In this document: one piece after another, positions 34,254 through 45,100 of the stretch | Layout of the letters: each line of letters starts with the position of its first letter | Position numbering within the stretch: position 1 is the stretch's first letter | Assembly: GCF_902464545.1 (NCBI RefSeq) | Contig: NZ_CABQJR010000010.1 | Span: forward strand, 5,073-69,072 | Length of the DNA: 64,000 bases | Direction of reading: 5' to 3' | Source: an uncultured Senegalimassilia sp. | GTDB lineage: Bacteria > Actinomycetota > Coriobacteriia > Coriobacteriales > Eggerthellaceae | The notes under the pieces: generated by a model | Databases searched by the model: none | Told to the model about the DNA's origin: nothing | Seen by the model: only the letters and a program-made list of their open reading frames with translations | Program-made: the position numbers and the translations under genes

Positions 34254-34982
34254 ATGGCAATGCACGCAAGACGCGGAGCTAGGCAAGATGCTGAAGGAGT
34301 TTGCGGGTTTTTGAGCGATCGAACGGCTATTCACGCGGGTGTCGAAAGCACCGAACATCCAGTCGAACAGACGGATGCTTCGGGAAAATCCAGGCGCAAG
34401 GCGGAGGAACAGGCCGCCGTGCGCGTTGGGGAGCCAGCCCTTCGGTCCGAGGAGCAACCCTCCCGGGCAAAGGACGAAAAACACTTGGTGCTGAAGCGTA
34501 TTCTCGCTGCACACGAGCAATGGTTCGATGTGCGACGGGGATACGAGTACGCCGGCCGCACCTTCCCCGGGTATGCCGAGTTCCATTCCTATGGCGAAAA
34601 GTACGTGCTGGTCAAAAGCGCGAAGCTATGGGAAGTCGACACGCATGAGTATCTGTTCTTCGTCCTTGCCGATGCCTTGGACGAAACTCAGGTGCGCGAT
34701 CTTGTGTCGTTCATGGAACATGATGGGCTTAAAAAGGTGGTTCCCAAGCCGAACCACATGTCCTCGGCCATATCCCTGGTGATTGTTGCGGATTCCTGCA
34801 CCCAGGAAGCGGCGAAGGCGGTGCGCAAAACGCGCTTCCGCAAGAACTTCGCCTTGGGCATCCGTGGCTGGGCCGACCTTCGGGTGGCCATCGCCGACCT
34901 CTCTGCGAACCGCGTGATAACGAACGCGGCAGGCAAGCAGCTGAAAACCACGTTGGAGGCGAACCTGCTGCCGCGTTCCTAA
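34254..34982 (+). CDS. hypothetical protein preceding cstA
   Basis: Up to 242 residues. The start is uncertain: the first ATG (34254) has no ribosome-binding site, and the first 75 residues are low complexity, so a later start is possible. The folded part (about 78-240) begins LVLKRILAAHEQWFDVRRGY and has YLFFVLADALDETQVRDLVS and FRKNFALGIRGWADLRVAIA. It looks like a soluble alpha/beta protein of the DUF8052 kind seen near transporters, but this is by eye only. It ends 30 bases before cstA and is probably in its operon. Confidence 0.6.
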   Translation: MAMHARRGARQDAEGVCGFLSDRTAIHAGVESTEHPVEQTDASGKSRRKAEEQAAVRVGEPALRSEEQPSRAKDEKHLVLKRILAAHEQWFDVRRGYEYAGRTFPGYAEFHSYGEKYVLVKSAKLWEVDTHEYLFFVLADALDETQVRDLVSFMEHDGLKKVVPKPNHMSSAISLVIVADSCTQEAAKAVRKTRFRKNFALGIRGWADLRVAIADLSANRVITNAAGKQLKTTLEANLLPRS

Positions 34983-35012
34983 CAACGGAAACGCAAAACA
35001 GAAGAGGGTTCC

Positions 35013-36818
35013 ATGAACGCATTGCTTATCCTCCTTGTTGCTGCGGTCATCTTGGTCATCGGCTATATCTTCTATGGCGGATGGCTGGCGAAGCAATGGG
35101 GGGTCGATCCCAAGAATCCGACTCCGGCGCACGAACTGGAAGACGGTGTGGACTACGTTCCCGCGCCGCCGTACGTGGTGCTGGGTCATCATTTCTCGTC
35201 CATCGCCGGTGCCGGCCCCATCAACGGCCCCATCCAGGCGGCCGTGTTCGGCTGGGTGCCCGTGCTGCTGTGGGTGCTCATCGGCGGCATCTTCTTCGGC
35301 GCCATGCACGATTTTGGCAGCTTGTTCGCATCGCTGCGCCATAAGGGCCAGACGCTGGCGGTCGTGGTCGCAGAGAACATCGACAGCACGGCGAAGAAGC
35401 TGTTCTGCATCTTCGCATACCTGACGTTGTTGCTGGTGGTGGCCGCATTCGCCTCCATCGTGGCGAACACGTTCGCCGTGGTGCCTGACCTGGACGGCAC
35501 GAAGGCGGCCACGAACCTGGCCAACCAGCAGACGGCCATGATCTCGGTGATCTTCATCGGCGTCGCCGTCGTCTACGGCATCCTCACGCGCGGCCGCAAC
35601 ATCCCCGGCCCGGTGAACATCGCCTCCGCCATCGTGCTGATCGTCATCATGGTGGCCATCGGCTACAACCTGCCGCTCATGGGCATCTCCCTGTCGCTGG
35701 ATTACAACACGTGGATGATCATCCTGGGCGTGTATATCCTGATCGCGTCAGTCGCCCCCGTGTGGATCCTGCTGCAGCCTCGCGACTACCTGTCCAGCTA
35801 CCTGCTGTACGGCATGATCTTGCTGGCCGTCATCGGCATCGTGGGCGCATCCCTCACGGGCGCTGCCTCGAACCTGCAGATTCCCGCGTTCACCGGCTTC
35901 GTCGCCACGAACGCCGCGTTCGATGCCTCCACGGGCCAGGCCCTCGTCGACCAGGCCGGCAAGGCCATCACGAACAAGGCCGCCGCTTCGGGCTTCCTGT
36001 TCCCCGCGCTGTTCATCACCATCGCCTGCGGCGCCATTTCCGGCTTCCATAGCCTGGTCGCCTCCGGCACCACGTCCAAGCAGCTGGACAGGGAAGCGGA
36101 AGCGCAGCCCATCGGCTACGGCGGCATGCTCATCGAGTGCCTGCTGGCCGTCATCTCGCTGTGCGCCGTCGGCTTCGTGTGGAGCAAGTACGCCGCAGGC
36201 GGCTACGCCTCCCCGACCGCCGTCTTCGCCGACGGCCTGTCCCAGATGCTCGCATGCATCCCCGGCCTGGCCAACGTGCAGGGCTTGGCATATGCGCTGC
36301 TCATCCTGGCCGTTTCCGCGTTCTGCCTGACCTCGCTCGACACCGCCACCCGCCTGGCCCGTTACATGTTCCAGGAGCTGTGGACTCCCGTCGATGTGAA
36401 GCACGAGGACCTGACGGGCGTGCGCAAGGTCATGGCGAACCCCTATGTCGCCACCATCATCACCGTGGTCATCGGCGTGTTCCTGGGCATGACCGGCTAC
36501 ACCATCATCTGGCCGCTGTTCGGCGCCGCCAACCAGCTGCTTGCCGCCCTGGCGCTGCTGGCCGTGTGCGCATGGCTGGGCAACGCGGGTCGCAACAATA
36601 AGATGTTCTTCGTGCCCATGGGCTTCATGCTGGCGGCCACGCTCACGTCGCTGGGCATCACGTTCTATCAGAAGACCCTTCTCATCATGAAGGGCGGCGA
36701 CATCTTCGCCCCCGCCGTGCAGGCATTGCTGGCCGTGCTGCTGTTCGTGTTGGCCGTGGTGCTGGCCGTCAAGGGCGTGAAGACCATCGTGGCAACCGCC
36801 AAGCGCAACGCCGCGTAA
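35013..36818 (+). CDS. cstA: CstA family carbon starvation protein / pyruvate transporter
   Basis: A 601-residue polytopic membrane protein with about 16 hydrophobic segments. Family motifs are clear: PAPPYVVLGHHFSSIAGAGP, GPIQAAVFGWVPVLLW, FGAMHDFGSLFASLRHKGQ, and the Gly-Phe-His-Ser motif in ISGFHSLVASGTTSKQL. CstA proteins import pyruvate, and in some bacteria peptides, during carbon limitation. AGAGGG precedes the ATG. The upstream palindromes suggest a dedicated regulator. The length is closer to the shorter CstA proteins than to E. coli CstA (about 700). Confidence 0.94.
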   Translation: MNALLILLVAAVILVIGYIFYGGWLAKQWGVDPKNPTPAHELEDGVDYVPAPPYVVLGHHFSSIAGAGPINGPIQAAVFGWVPVLLWVLIGGIFFGAMHDFGSLFASLRHKGQTLAVVVAENIDSTAKKLFCIFAYLTLLLVVAAFASIVANTFAVVPDLDGTKAATNLANQQTAMISVIFIGVAVVYGILTRGRNIPGPVNIASAIVLIVIMVAIGYNLPLMGISLSLDYNTWMIILGVYILIASVAPVWILLQPRDYLSSYLLYGMILLAVIGIVGASLTGAASNLQIPAFTGFVATNAAFDASTGQALVDQAGKAITNKAAASGFLFPALFITIACGAISGFHSLVASGTTSKQLDREAEAQPIGYGGMLIECLLAVISLCAVGFVWSKYAAGGYASPTAVFADGLSQMLACIPGLANVQGLAYALLILAVSAFCLTSLDTATRLARYMFQELWTPVDVKHEDLTGVRKVMANPYVATIITVVIGVFLGMTGYTIIWPLFGAANQLLAALALLAVCAWLGNAGRNNKMFFVPMGFMLAATLTSLGITFYQKTLLIMKGGDIFAPAVQALLAVLLFVLAVVLAVKGVKTIVATAKRNAA

Positions 36819-36870
36819 GCTGGTGTTTCGCTAAAGGGAAGGTCGCGCGCTTTGCGCCTTCTGAGATTCG

Positions 36871-36904
36871 AAGCCCCGTCGCAACCTCGGTTGCGACGGG
36901 GCTT
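36871..36904 (+). terminator. Rho-independent terminator of cstA
   Basis: A perfect 16-base-pair stem (36871-36886 with 36889-36904, core CCCCGTCGCAACC) with a two-base loop, then TTCTCG. Confidence 0.9.
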
Positions 36905-37037
36905 TCTCGTGTTATGGGGCGTATGGGGTGAGTAGGACTGCCTGCGGTGGGGAAGCGGGCGAAGGGTTTCGCGGGGTTTTGCAGGCCGGTCGGGAGCCTT
37001 TGCGCGGCGCTACTGCGGCGCGGAGCGAGCGTAGGCG

Positions 37038-38668
37038 CTACTCCCAGAATAACTTCGTGAGGCCGACGCGGGATTGCGTGCCGGTTTTCTGGTAGAGCGA
37101 GGTCAGGTGCCGCTGGAGCACGCGCAAGGAGATGCCCATGTCCGCCGCCACATGCTTGAGCGGGCGCTCGTCGGCGGTGACGGTGGCAAGCACCTCGATC
37201 TCGCGTGGCGTGAGCGAGAAGCGGCTGGCGAAATCCCCAAGACGTGCTTCGGGGTCGATAGCGGCATCATCCGCGGAAGGCGCGGCGCCGGGTGTCGGGC
37301 ATTCCGTGATCTTCGGAAGCCCGTCAGCTGCTCTTTGAGCAGATATGTCGCTGCCATCGGGGCCGGGCGTGGCGTTGTCGGCAGCGGGTGCGTGCTCGTC
37401 GATTGTCGCTTGACCAGGCGTGATATTGCCCGCGGAGCCAGGCACGCCGGCTTGCTGCCCAGCGCACCCTGCGGTTTCGCCGCCCCTCGGGCGTGGATGC
37501 AGGTCCAGCATGCCGGCGGCGAAGAGCAGCGCGTTGATGCCGATGATCAGGGGAATCAGCAGCACGATCACGGCCACGGGGCTCGTTAGATCGATCACCA
37601 GCAGCGCGGGTGCGCCGATTGCGATGGCGGTTGCGTTGTTGAGCGCCCGTCCCATGCTGCACCATAGGTCGGGGGCGCGCAGGAATTGCGCTATCCAGAT
37701 GAACACCGTGGTGTAGAACGTCATGAACACGCCTGTGCCCAGGAAGTAGACGACTTCCCCGATGACGTACGGCCCGCCTGCCTCAACCCCGAGCATCGCG
37801 CCGACCGAGAGCAGCATCATCCAGAACATGACGATGCCCAGGTAACGCGCCCGGTGCAGGTCGAACAGCACGCCGCCGGCAAAGCCTCCGACGGCCATCA
37901 GGACGCGGGGCGTCACGTTGGTGTATTGGCTGGTCCAAGGCGAGCCAATATCAATAAAGGTGTAGAGCGTGTTGAACAGCACGGAGAACAGCAGCACCAA
38001 GGCGAAGATTACGATGACGGCGGTGCGAGGGGTCATATGGTCGAGGCGCCATCCGGCGAGCTCGCTGCTTTCGAGGTGATCCCCCCCCCGCGTTGTTCCC
38101 GCTTCGCGGAAAAGTCCGCGAGCGTGGATCGGGGCGGCCATATGCGCGCATTGATCGCGCCCAGCGCGATGATGCCTGCGGAGAGCACGACGGCTTCGAT
38201 CAGGTGGTTCGATGTGAACCCGAGCAAAGGGATTTGCGCGAGCACGCCGAGCGCGTGGCTGCCTCCGATCAGCGTTGCGAATCGCGCGATACTGCGCGAC
38301 CTCGCGCACGTTGCCCAGTACGCGGTGGCGCCGGCGAGCCCGATAAGGAAGAACCCGACCGCACCTGTGCACGCGATCACCAGCGGCGACGACGCGAAAG
38401 TGACGCCGACAAGGCATGCGACTCCAAGGACGGTGACGGCTCCCATGAACACTGGTCGGCCTTTTTCGCCGACAAGACGGTTCTTAAGGGGAAAGGCCAG
38501 AAGGCCCAGGGTGCTGGCGCCTTGGATGGGGAGCTGCGAGAGGAAGGGACCGTGCCCTTCAGGTTGAGCTAGGTTGGCTTGGAAGAACAGCGTCGACTCA
38601 AGGAACACGAAGAAGAACAACGCAAGTGCGCAAAACAGCAGTCTATTTTCGCGTTTCGCATTGCTCAT
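37038..38668 (-). pseudogene. membrane LuxR-family regulator, frame broken at a 9-G tract (phase-variable or frameshifted)
   Basis: The gene starts at an ATG at 38668 with AAGGAGGGG upstream (MSNAKRENRLLFCALALFFF) and encodes about six membrane segments. At nine G residues (C run 38081-38089) the frame is wrong for the rest and stops at TGA 38035-38033. The other frame continues with membrane segments (TPRTAVIVIFALVLLFSVLF), a polar linker and a LuxR helix-turn-helix (LTPREIEVLATV, MGISLRVLQRHLTSLYQKTG) to 37038. With ten or seven G residues the whole would be one 12-segment protein of about 543 residues, like the regulator at 3592. The early stop overlaps an in-frame ATG (ATGA at 38036-38033), so the second half might be made by re-initiation. 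Confidence 0.85.
38081..38089 (-). repeat. homopolymer tract (nine C; G on the coding strand)
   Basis: Nine consecutive C residues inside the LuxR coding region. Homopolymers of this length slip during replication. The present length puts the gene out of frame. Confidence 0.85.
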
Positions 38669-38811
38669 CGCACCCCTCCTTCCAGGCGTGTCCGCGCCTT
38701 TTTCTTTATTGTATCCCGTGTCGCGTTGCCGTCGGTTTTCATTTTTTCCGAAGGGGTTAACTTTGGCCGCGAGTTCTCGGGAAGCGTCCGCGGCTTGGCC
38801 GTATTGTCCAC

Positions 38812-38880
38812 GGGGGTCGTTTATACGACCCCCTGACGCCCATTCATCCACCTGCGAAAACGGAATATCGGGGTCGTACG
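38812..38880 (+). promoter_or_regulatory. competing inverted repeats between the LuxR gene and the adhesin
   Basis: GGGGGTCGT (38812-38820) and ACGACCCCC (38825-38833) form a perfect nine-pair hairpin with loop TTAT. A second GGGGTCGT occurs at 38870-38877 and could pair with the same ACGACCCC. The two pairings exclude each other. The region lies in the 500-base gap between the divergent regulator and adhesin genes, which also contains a minus-strand TACAAT (complement of 38708-38713) that may serve the regulator. Confidence 0.55.
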
Positions 38881-39167
38881 TTCGCATATACGGCGTGGTT
38901 CCCTGTATCCCCATTAGCAATGATGTTATCAGGAGGTGCAGCGGCTCGATGCCGGCTGCGCCGCTAGCGCAATGCGCGGTTACGGGCTGTGTGCGCGCTT
39001 GGCGATTGGCGGGGGATGCCGATGCCGGCGGGCGCGATGGCATGGGAGGACCGTGCGGGAAGGAGCGGGCCCGTGAAGACGTCAGGGTACCGGAAAAGCC
39101 CGAGCGCGCGCATATGCAAGCGCAAGGGGATATGGAAGGCCGCGATGCGGTGGAAGGAGGCGAGGAC

Positions 39168-42100
39168 ATGAAATCGACTAAGCGTTTCAAGGCAGCGTTA
39201 GCCGCCGTGCTGGTGCTTGCGTTGTCGCCGCTATTCGGCGGCGCGGCGTTTGCGGAAGACTCGTCGGCGACAACGTACAGCGGCAACAAGACCGCCGTCA
39301 CGGACCCCTCGACCATTTGGGATTGGCAGGGGCTTATCGAGAATGATACGTCGAGCGTCGGGCGCATCTGGACCGACAAGACCGTGTCGGACAATGAGAT
39401 TAGCAAGAACGGCGTCACCGTATCCAAGGAGAATGGTGCGGACTTCCTGACCGCGCTCACGGCGCTGTCGTCCACCTCGAACCTGTCCGATACGGCGACC
39501 ACGCCGCTTGACATCGTGCTGGTGCTCGATGCCTCCGGGTCTATGAACGACCCCATGGGCAGCGGCGACACGACGAAGCGTATTGTTGCACTCCAGAACG
39601 CGGCGAATTCGTTCATCGACGAAATCGCCAAGCAGAATGCGACGGTCAAGGATGCCGCCAAGCAGCATCAGGTCTCAATCGTGAAGTTCGCTGGCGATTG
39701 GACCGACAAGGTTGGCAACGACAGGTATTGGAGCGGCAGGTTCGAGTACAACTACAGCCAGGTGATGAAGACGCTGGCTCCGTGCACCGCTGCTACTGAA
39801 CAGCAGTTCAAAGATCAGGTAGGGGCCATTCGGCCCGCCGGTGCAACAAGGGCCGATAACGGCATGAGCCTTGCGACGGGCGTGTCGTCCGGGCGCTCCG
39901 ATGCCAAGAAGATCGTCGTGTTCTTCACCGACGGCACCCCTACGGATTATAGCGAGTTTGAGCCGAAGGTCGCCTCGAGTGCCGTTGGGTACGCCAAGGA
40001 TATGAAGGATGCGGGTGCTGTGGTGTATTCTGTCGGCATCTTCAAGGACGCGAATCCCGCTCTCGATCCGGTGACTGGCAGCGCATCCGACGAGAACAAG
40101 TTCATGCACGCCGTGTCGAGCAACTACCCGTCTGCGACGTATACGGAGGCTGGGGGCAAGTATAACTGGCACTTCGGCGATCGTGCGAAGGGCCCCGACG
40201 GCAAAGACGCCACGTTCTACAAGAGCGCGAAAAACGCCGATGAGCTGAAGCGCGTGTTCGACGACATCTCCAAGGAGATTTCGAAGGGCGCCGGCTATCC
40301 CACGGAGACAAGCGAAGGCTACGAGAGCAGGACTGGCTACATCACCTTCGATGATCAGCTGGGCGATTACATGCAGGTCACCGACCTGTCCAAGCTCGTG
40401 TACGACGGAACGGTGTACGGCTGCAAGTCCAAGACCACGGAGGGGAACGTCGACACGTACCATTTCAGCGGCGACGTGCATTCCGGTCTGGCCGCTGCCG
40501 ACCTGAAGGACGTCGTGATCACCGTCACGCGTTCTGACGATGATCCTGCGGTGGGCGATAAGGTGCAGGTGAAGGTACCTGCGTCCTTGATCCCGCTGCG
40601 CAACTTCGCCATTGACCTGGCGAAGGACACCATGAGCGTCTCGAACACCAAGCCGATCTCGGTGTTGTACTCCTCCGGTGTGAAGCCGGCGGCGCTCGAT
40701 CTGCTGGAGAACCCCGATGGCGCCATGAAGGCGTATATGGAGAAGAACACCGACGCAACGGGCAAGGTGAACTTCTATGCCAACAAGTGGACCGGCAAGA
40801 AAACGGGCGACGCGGTCGCCACGTTCGAGCCGGCTGTGGGCAACAGCTACTATTACTTCACGCAGGACGCGCCTATCTACACCGATGAGGCATGCACCAC
40901 GCCGGCGAAGTCGGTGGAGAGCGGCTCCACGTACTACTACAAGCACGACTACTACGCCATGGAGAACGGCAAGCCCGTCGCGAAGACCGAGCATGTGTCC
41001 TTCCCCGGCGATGCTGCCGAGCAAGCTGAGGGCGTTATCGCCAAGGATTCCGCGGGCGCCTGCTACTTCAAGTCCGGCGCGCCGCGCTTGACCTACATCA
41101 ACGAGCTGCACAAGGTCAAGACCGATAATCCCACGGCAACTGCCGCAGACGTGCTGAACCCGAAGTGGAGCGGCACCGAGCAGTCCGCCGCGCAAACGCA
41201 GATCAACGCCTATCTGGGCAATAACGGCAAGCTGAGCATGGATGTGCCCGGCACGCTGACGGTGACGAAGCAACTGAAGCTGCCCGTTGGGTACAACGCG
41301 GCTGATTTCGCCAACGATTCCTTCGAGTTCACCATCGCGATGCAGGATGCCGTCGGCAAGAGCTTCAACGCCGTGGTGAAGGACGCGAACGGCGAGCAGC
41401 AGGGCGATAAGTTCGTGCTGGTGTTCGGCCAGGACGGCCAGGCGGAGCATTCCCTGAAGCCGGGCGAGACCCTGTACGTGTACGGGCTTTCCGATGGCTG
41501 GGGCTATAAGGTAAGCGAGACGCCGCGTGATGGCTTTACGGCAAAGGCCGCTGGCGAGGAAGGCAAAATCGCTGCTGGGAAAACGAGCGCGGTAACGTAC
41601 ACGAACACGTATGCCGCATCCGGCACGCTGGATGGCAAGACGTACCTTAAGGGCAAGAAGGTGCTGACCGGTCGCGAGTGGCTCGAAACCGACAAGTTCA
41701 CGTTCGTTCTGAAGGATGCCGATACGTCCGTTGAGGCGCCGATGCCGCCGACCGGCACCCTCGGCGAGACGCGTGTTGAGGTAACGCAGCCGTTAGGCAC
41801 TCCGGCCGGTACAGAAGTGCCTTTCAACTTCCAAGACATCAGCTACTCGAAGCCGGGCACGTATACGTATGAGATTTGGGAGTCTGAGGAGCTCAGCACC
41901 CTGAACTCCGGCGTGAGCGCGTCTCAGACGTTGTACCAGGTCGTCGTGACGGTAACCGATGAGAGCCACAACGGTACGCTGACGGTGAAGTCTAAGATGA
42001 CGAAGCTGTTTGACGATGATGGCGTGAAATGCGAGGAGCTCATCGAGAACGATACGGCGTCGTTCGTAAACGAGTACGATACCTCTGAGGTGAAGTGGAC

Positions 42101-45100
42101 CCCCAGCGGCACGAAGACGTATACGGATACGACGGGTGAGAACCCCCTTAAGCCGGACATGTTCCATGTGATCGTTTGCACGAATAACGCTAAGGCGCCG
42201 TTGCCCGAGGGCGAAGGAGTGACGCGTGTCGATCGCGGCGAATGGCGCGGCGTTCTGACCACGGTCGAGGCGGGCGGCAGCATCGCGTGGCCGTCGGCGA
42301 AGTACGAGCATAAAGATCTTAACCCTGAAACGCTCGATGCCACCTTCGAGTACAAGATCGTCGAGGTGGTCAAGGTCGGCGATACGTGGCGTGCCGTGAA
42401 GGACGTTCTGGCGGACAAGACCTTCAACCCGGCCGGCATGGAATACGACCAGACGGTGTGGACCGCGAAGGTGACCATCAAGGATGTTGGCGGCCCACTT
42501 GAATTGAGTGCCGAGTATTATAAGGACGATAGCGGAACGTCGATCACCGGCAGCATGTTCAGCTTCGAAAACTCGTACAAGCCCGGCCCCGCCGAGCTCA
42601 AGGACGATACGGCGATTCATGGCACCAAGAAGCTGACCGGCCGCGATATGGCGGAAGGCGAGACGTTCGGCTTCAAGCTGAGCGCGGCCGATGAGGCCAC
42701 GCAGAAGGCCATCGACGCCGGCACTATCGTTATCCCGGAGGGTGCTGACGAAGCCTCGGTGAGCGGCGCGAAGGTGGACGTTGAGACCGGCTTCTCCTTC
42801 AAGGGGCTGACGTTCAGCAAGCCTGGCACGTATTCGTTCGCGGTGCAGGAGAGCAAGTATTGCGGCAAGGATCTCGACGCAGCGGGTGCCGCAACCGGCG
42901 GCATCGTGTTCGACCGTCATGTCCACAAGGTTACGGTCAAGGTGACCGATAACCATAGCGGCAATCTGGTCGCCGAGGTGAGCTACGACAACGGGCCGGC
43001 GAAGCTCGAGAACAAGTACGAGCAGAATGCGCAGTTCTCCGGCATCACCGTGCAGAAGACGCTGAACGGCCGTGACATGGCAGCTGATGAGTTCTCCTTC
43101 AGCATCCATGGTGTGGACAAGGAAGGCGCAGTTGCCGCTACCGAGGCCGAAGACCGCTTGACGGTTTCCGACCGCAGCTTCACCAACGCTGCGCGTGCCG
43201 ATGGCGTCGCGTGCGATATGGCGAAGATGAACGGCGTCACGTTCACGCAGGCTGATATCGGCAAGACGTTCGCGTACGAAGTGCGCGAGGTCGTGCCCGC
43301 TGAGGGCGATCGCAAACCCGGCGTCACCTACGACGAGAGCGTGCATGCGCTCGAGATCACGGTGGGCATGAGCAGCGATGCCGACAAGCATCTGACGCTG
43401 ACCACCAAGCTAGACGGAGAGGTCGTCGATCCCGCGACCAATCCCGTGGCGTTCGTGAACGGCTATCAGGCAACCCCGACCAGCTACGATACCGCTACCG
43501 CCGGCCTGAGCAAGGTGCTTGAGGGCCGCGATTGGATCGACTCCGACAACTTCACGTTCGAGCTGAAGGCGCTCGACGGCGGTCCGCTGCCCAAGGATTC
43601 CGCGGGCAACGATGTGGCATACGCGACGGTGACCAAGCCGAACGCGGAGAGCTTCGGATTCGGCACGATCGAGTTCACGTCCGACATGGTGAAGGCCGAG
43701 CCCGACCATAAGCGCACGTTCACCTACGAGGTGCGCGAGGTCGTGCCCGCCGATGGCCATAAGCTGCCGGGCATTCAGTACGACGACAACGTGGCAACCA
43801 TCAAGGTGACGGTGTCCGACGATGGCTCCGGTATGCTCAAGGCCTCTGCGGTCGCGGAGAACACCAGGTTCGTGAATCGCTACGCCGCTGAAATCGATTA
43901 CACGGCAGCGGGCGGCTTGAACGTGGCCAAGACCCTGACCGGCCGCGATATGGCCGAGGGGCAGTTCACGATCAAAGTGACCCCTGGCGACGAGGCGTCG
44001 GCGTACGCGCTGAGCCTGCCGCTGGAGGGTGCCGAGATCGCCATGCCCGCAGCGGCTGACGGCGTGCAAGCCGTGAAGTCCGCGCTGGACGAGCAGCACG
44101 TGGTGCTGCGTCAGAGCGACGTGGGCAAGACGTACACCTATAAGGTGGTCGAGGTGGTAGGCGAAAAGGTTAACGGCTACACCTACGACACGACGGAGTA
44201 CACGGTAACGGTGACGGTCGAGGACAACCCGGAGAAGGCCGCGCTGACGGTCAAGACCGTGGTGGCCGGTGGGCCTGGCGGCACCAAGACGTACGTGTAT
44301 GGCGCAGACCCGTCTGCTGCCGGCACGGGCCCCGCAGTGGTTCCCTTCGCCAACGCGTATGCCGCCTCTACCGATAACCCGGGCGGTGCCGCCGCTCAGG
44401 TGACGGCGACCAAGGAGCTTACGGGACGTCCGCTTTCCGCCGACGAGTTCACCTTCGCGGTGAAGTACGCAACGGGCGGGGACGACCTGCGGACGGCTAA
44501 GAACGCGGCCGATGGCACCGTGACGTTCGACGGCCTTCATTACACCACCGAGATGCTCGAGGGCCTGGTGACCGACGGCAACGCCTCCAAGACCTCCGAC
44601 CAGGGCGTCACCTCGTGGACGGTGAGCTACCTGGCTTACGAGAAGACCGACGGCCTGGCCGGCCAGGGCATCACGGCGCAGACGCAGCCGATCCCGTTCA
44701 AGGTGACGGTCGTCGATAACGGCGACGGCTCGCTTACGGCAACGGCGAACCTGGACAAGGGCCTGAAGTTCGAGAACACGTACTCCACGGGCGATCCGGT
44801 GCAGGTGGGCATGTCCGGCGTGAAGACGCTGCAGACGGCACCTGGGCTTAAACCGCACTCCATCGAGGGCAAGTTCACCTTCGAGGTGACCTCCGACGAT
44901 GCGGCCGCCCCCATGCCCGAGCGCACCACCGCCGAGAACGAGGCGGACGGCAGCGTGGACTTCGGCACCATCAAGTTCACGTTGGACGACCTCAACCGCG
45001 CCCTGGGCGTGAACGACCAGGCGGCCGCCGCGGACGCCGACAAGGCCGAAGCGGATGCTGCAAAGGCCGCCGACCAGGCTGCAGCACCGGCTCAGGAGAC

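Noticed and set aside
38574..39167. Upstream extension of the adhesin reading frame by about 198 codons
   Set aside because: It runs into the opposite-strand LuxR gene and lacks a start signal, while ATG 39168 has a good ribosome-binding site and a signal peptide right after it.
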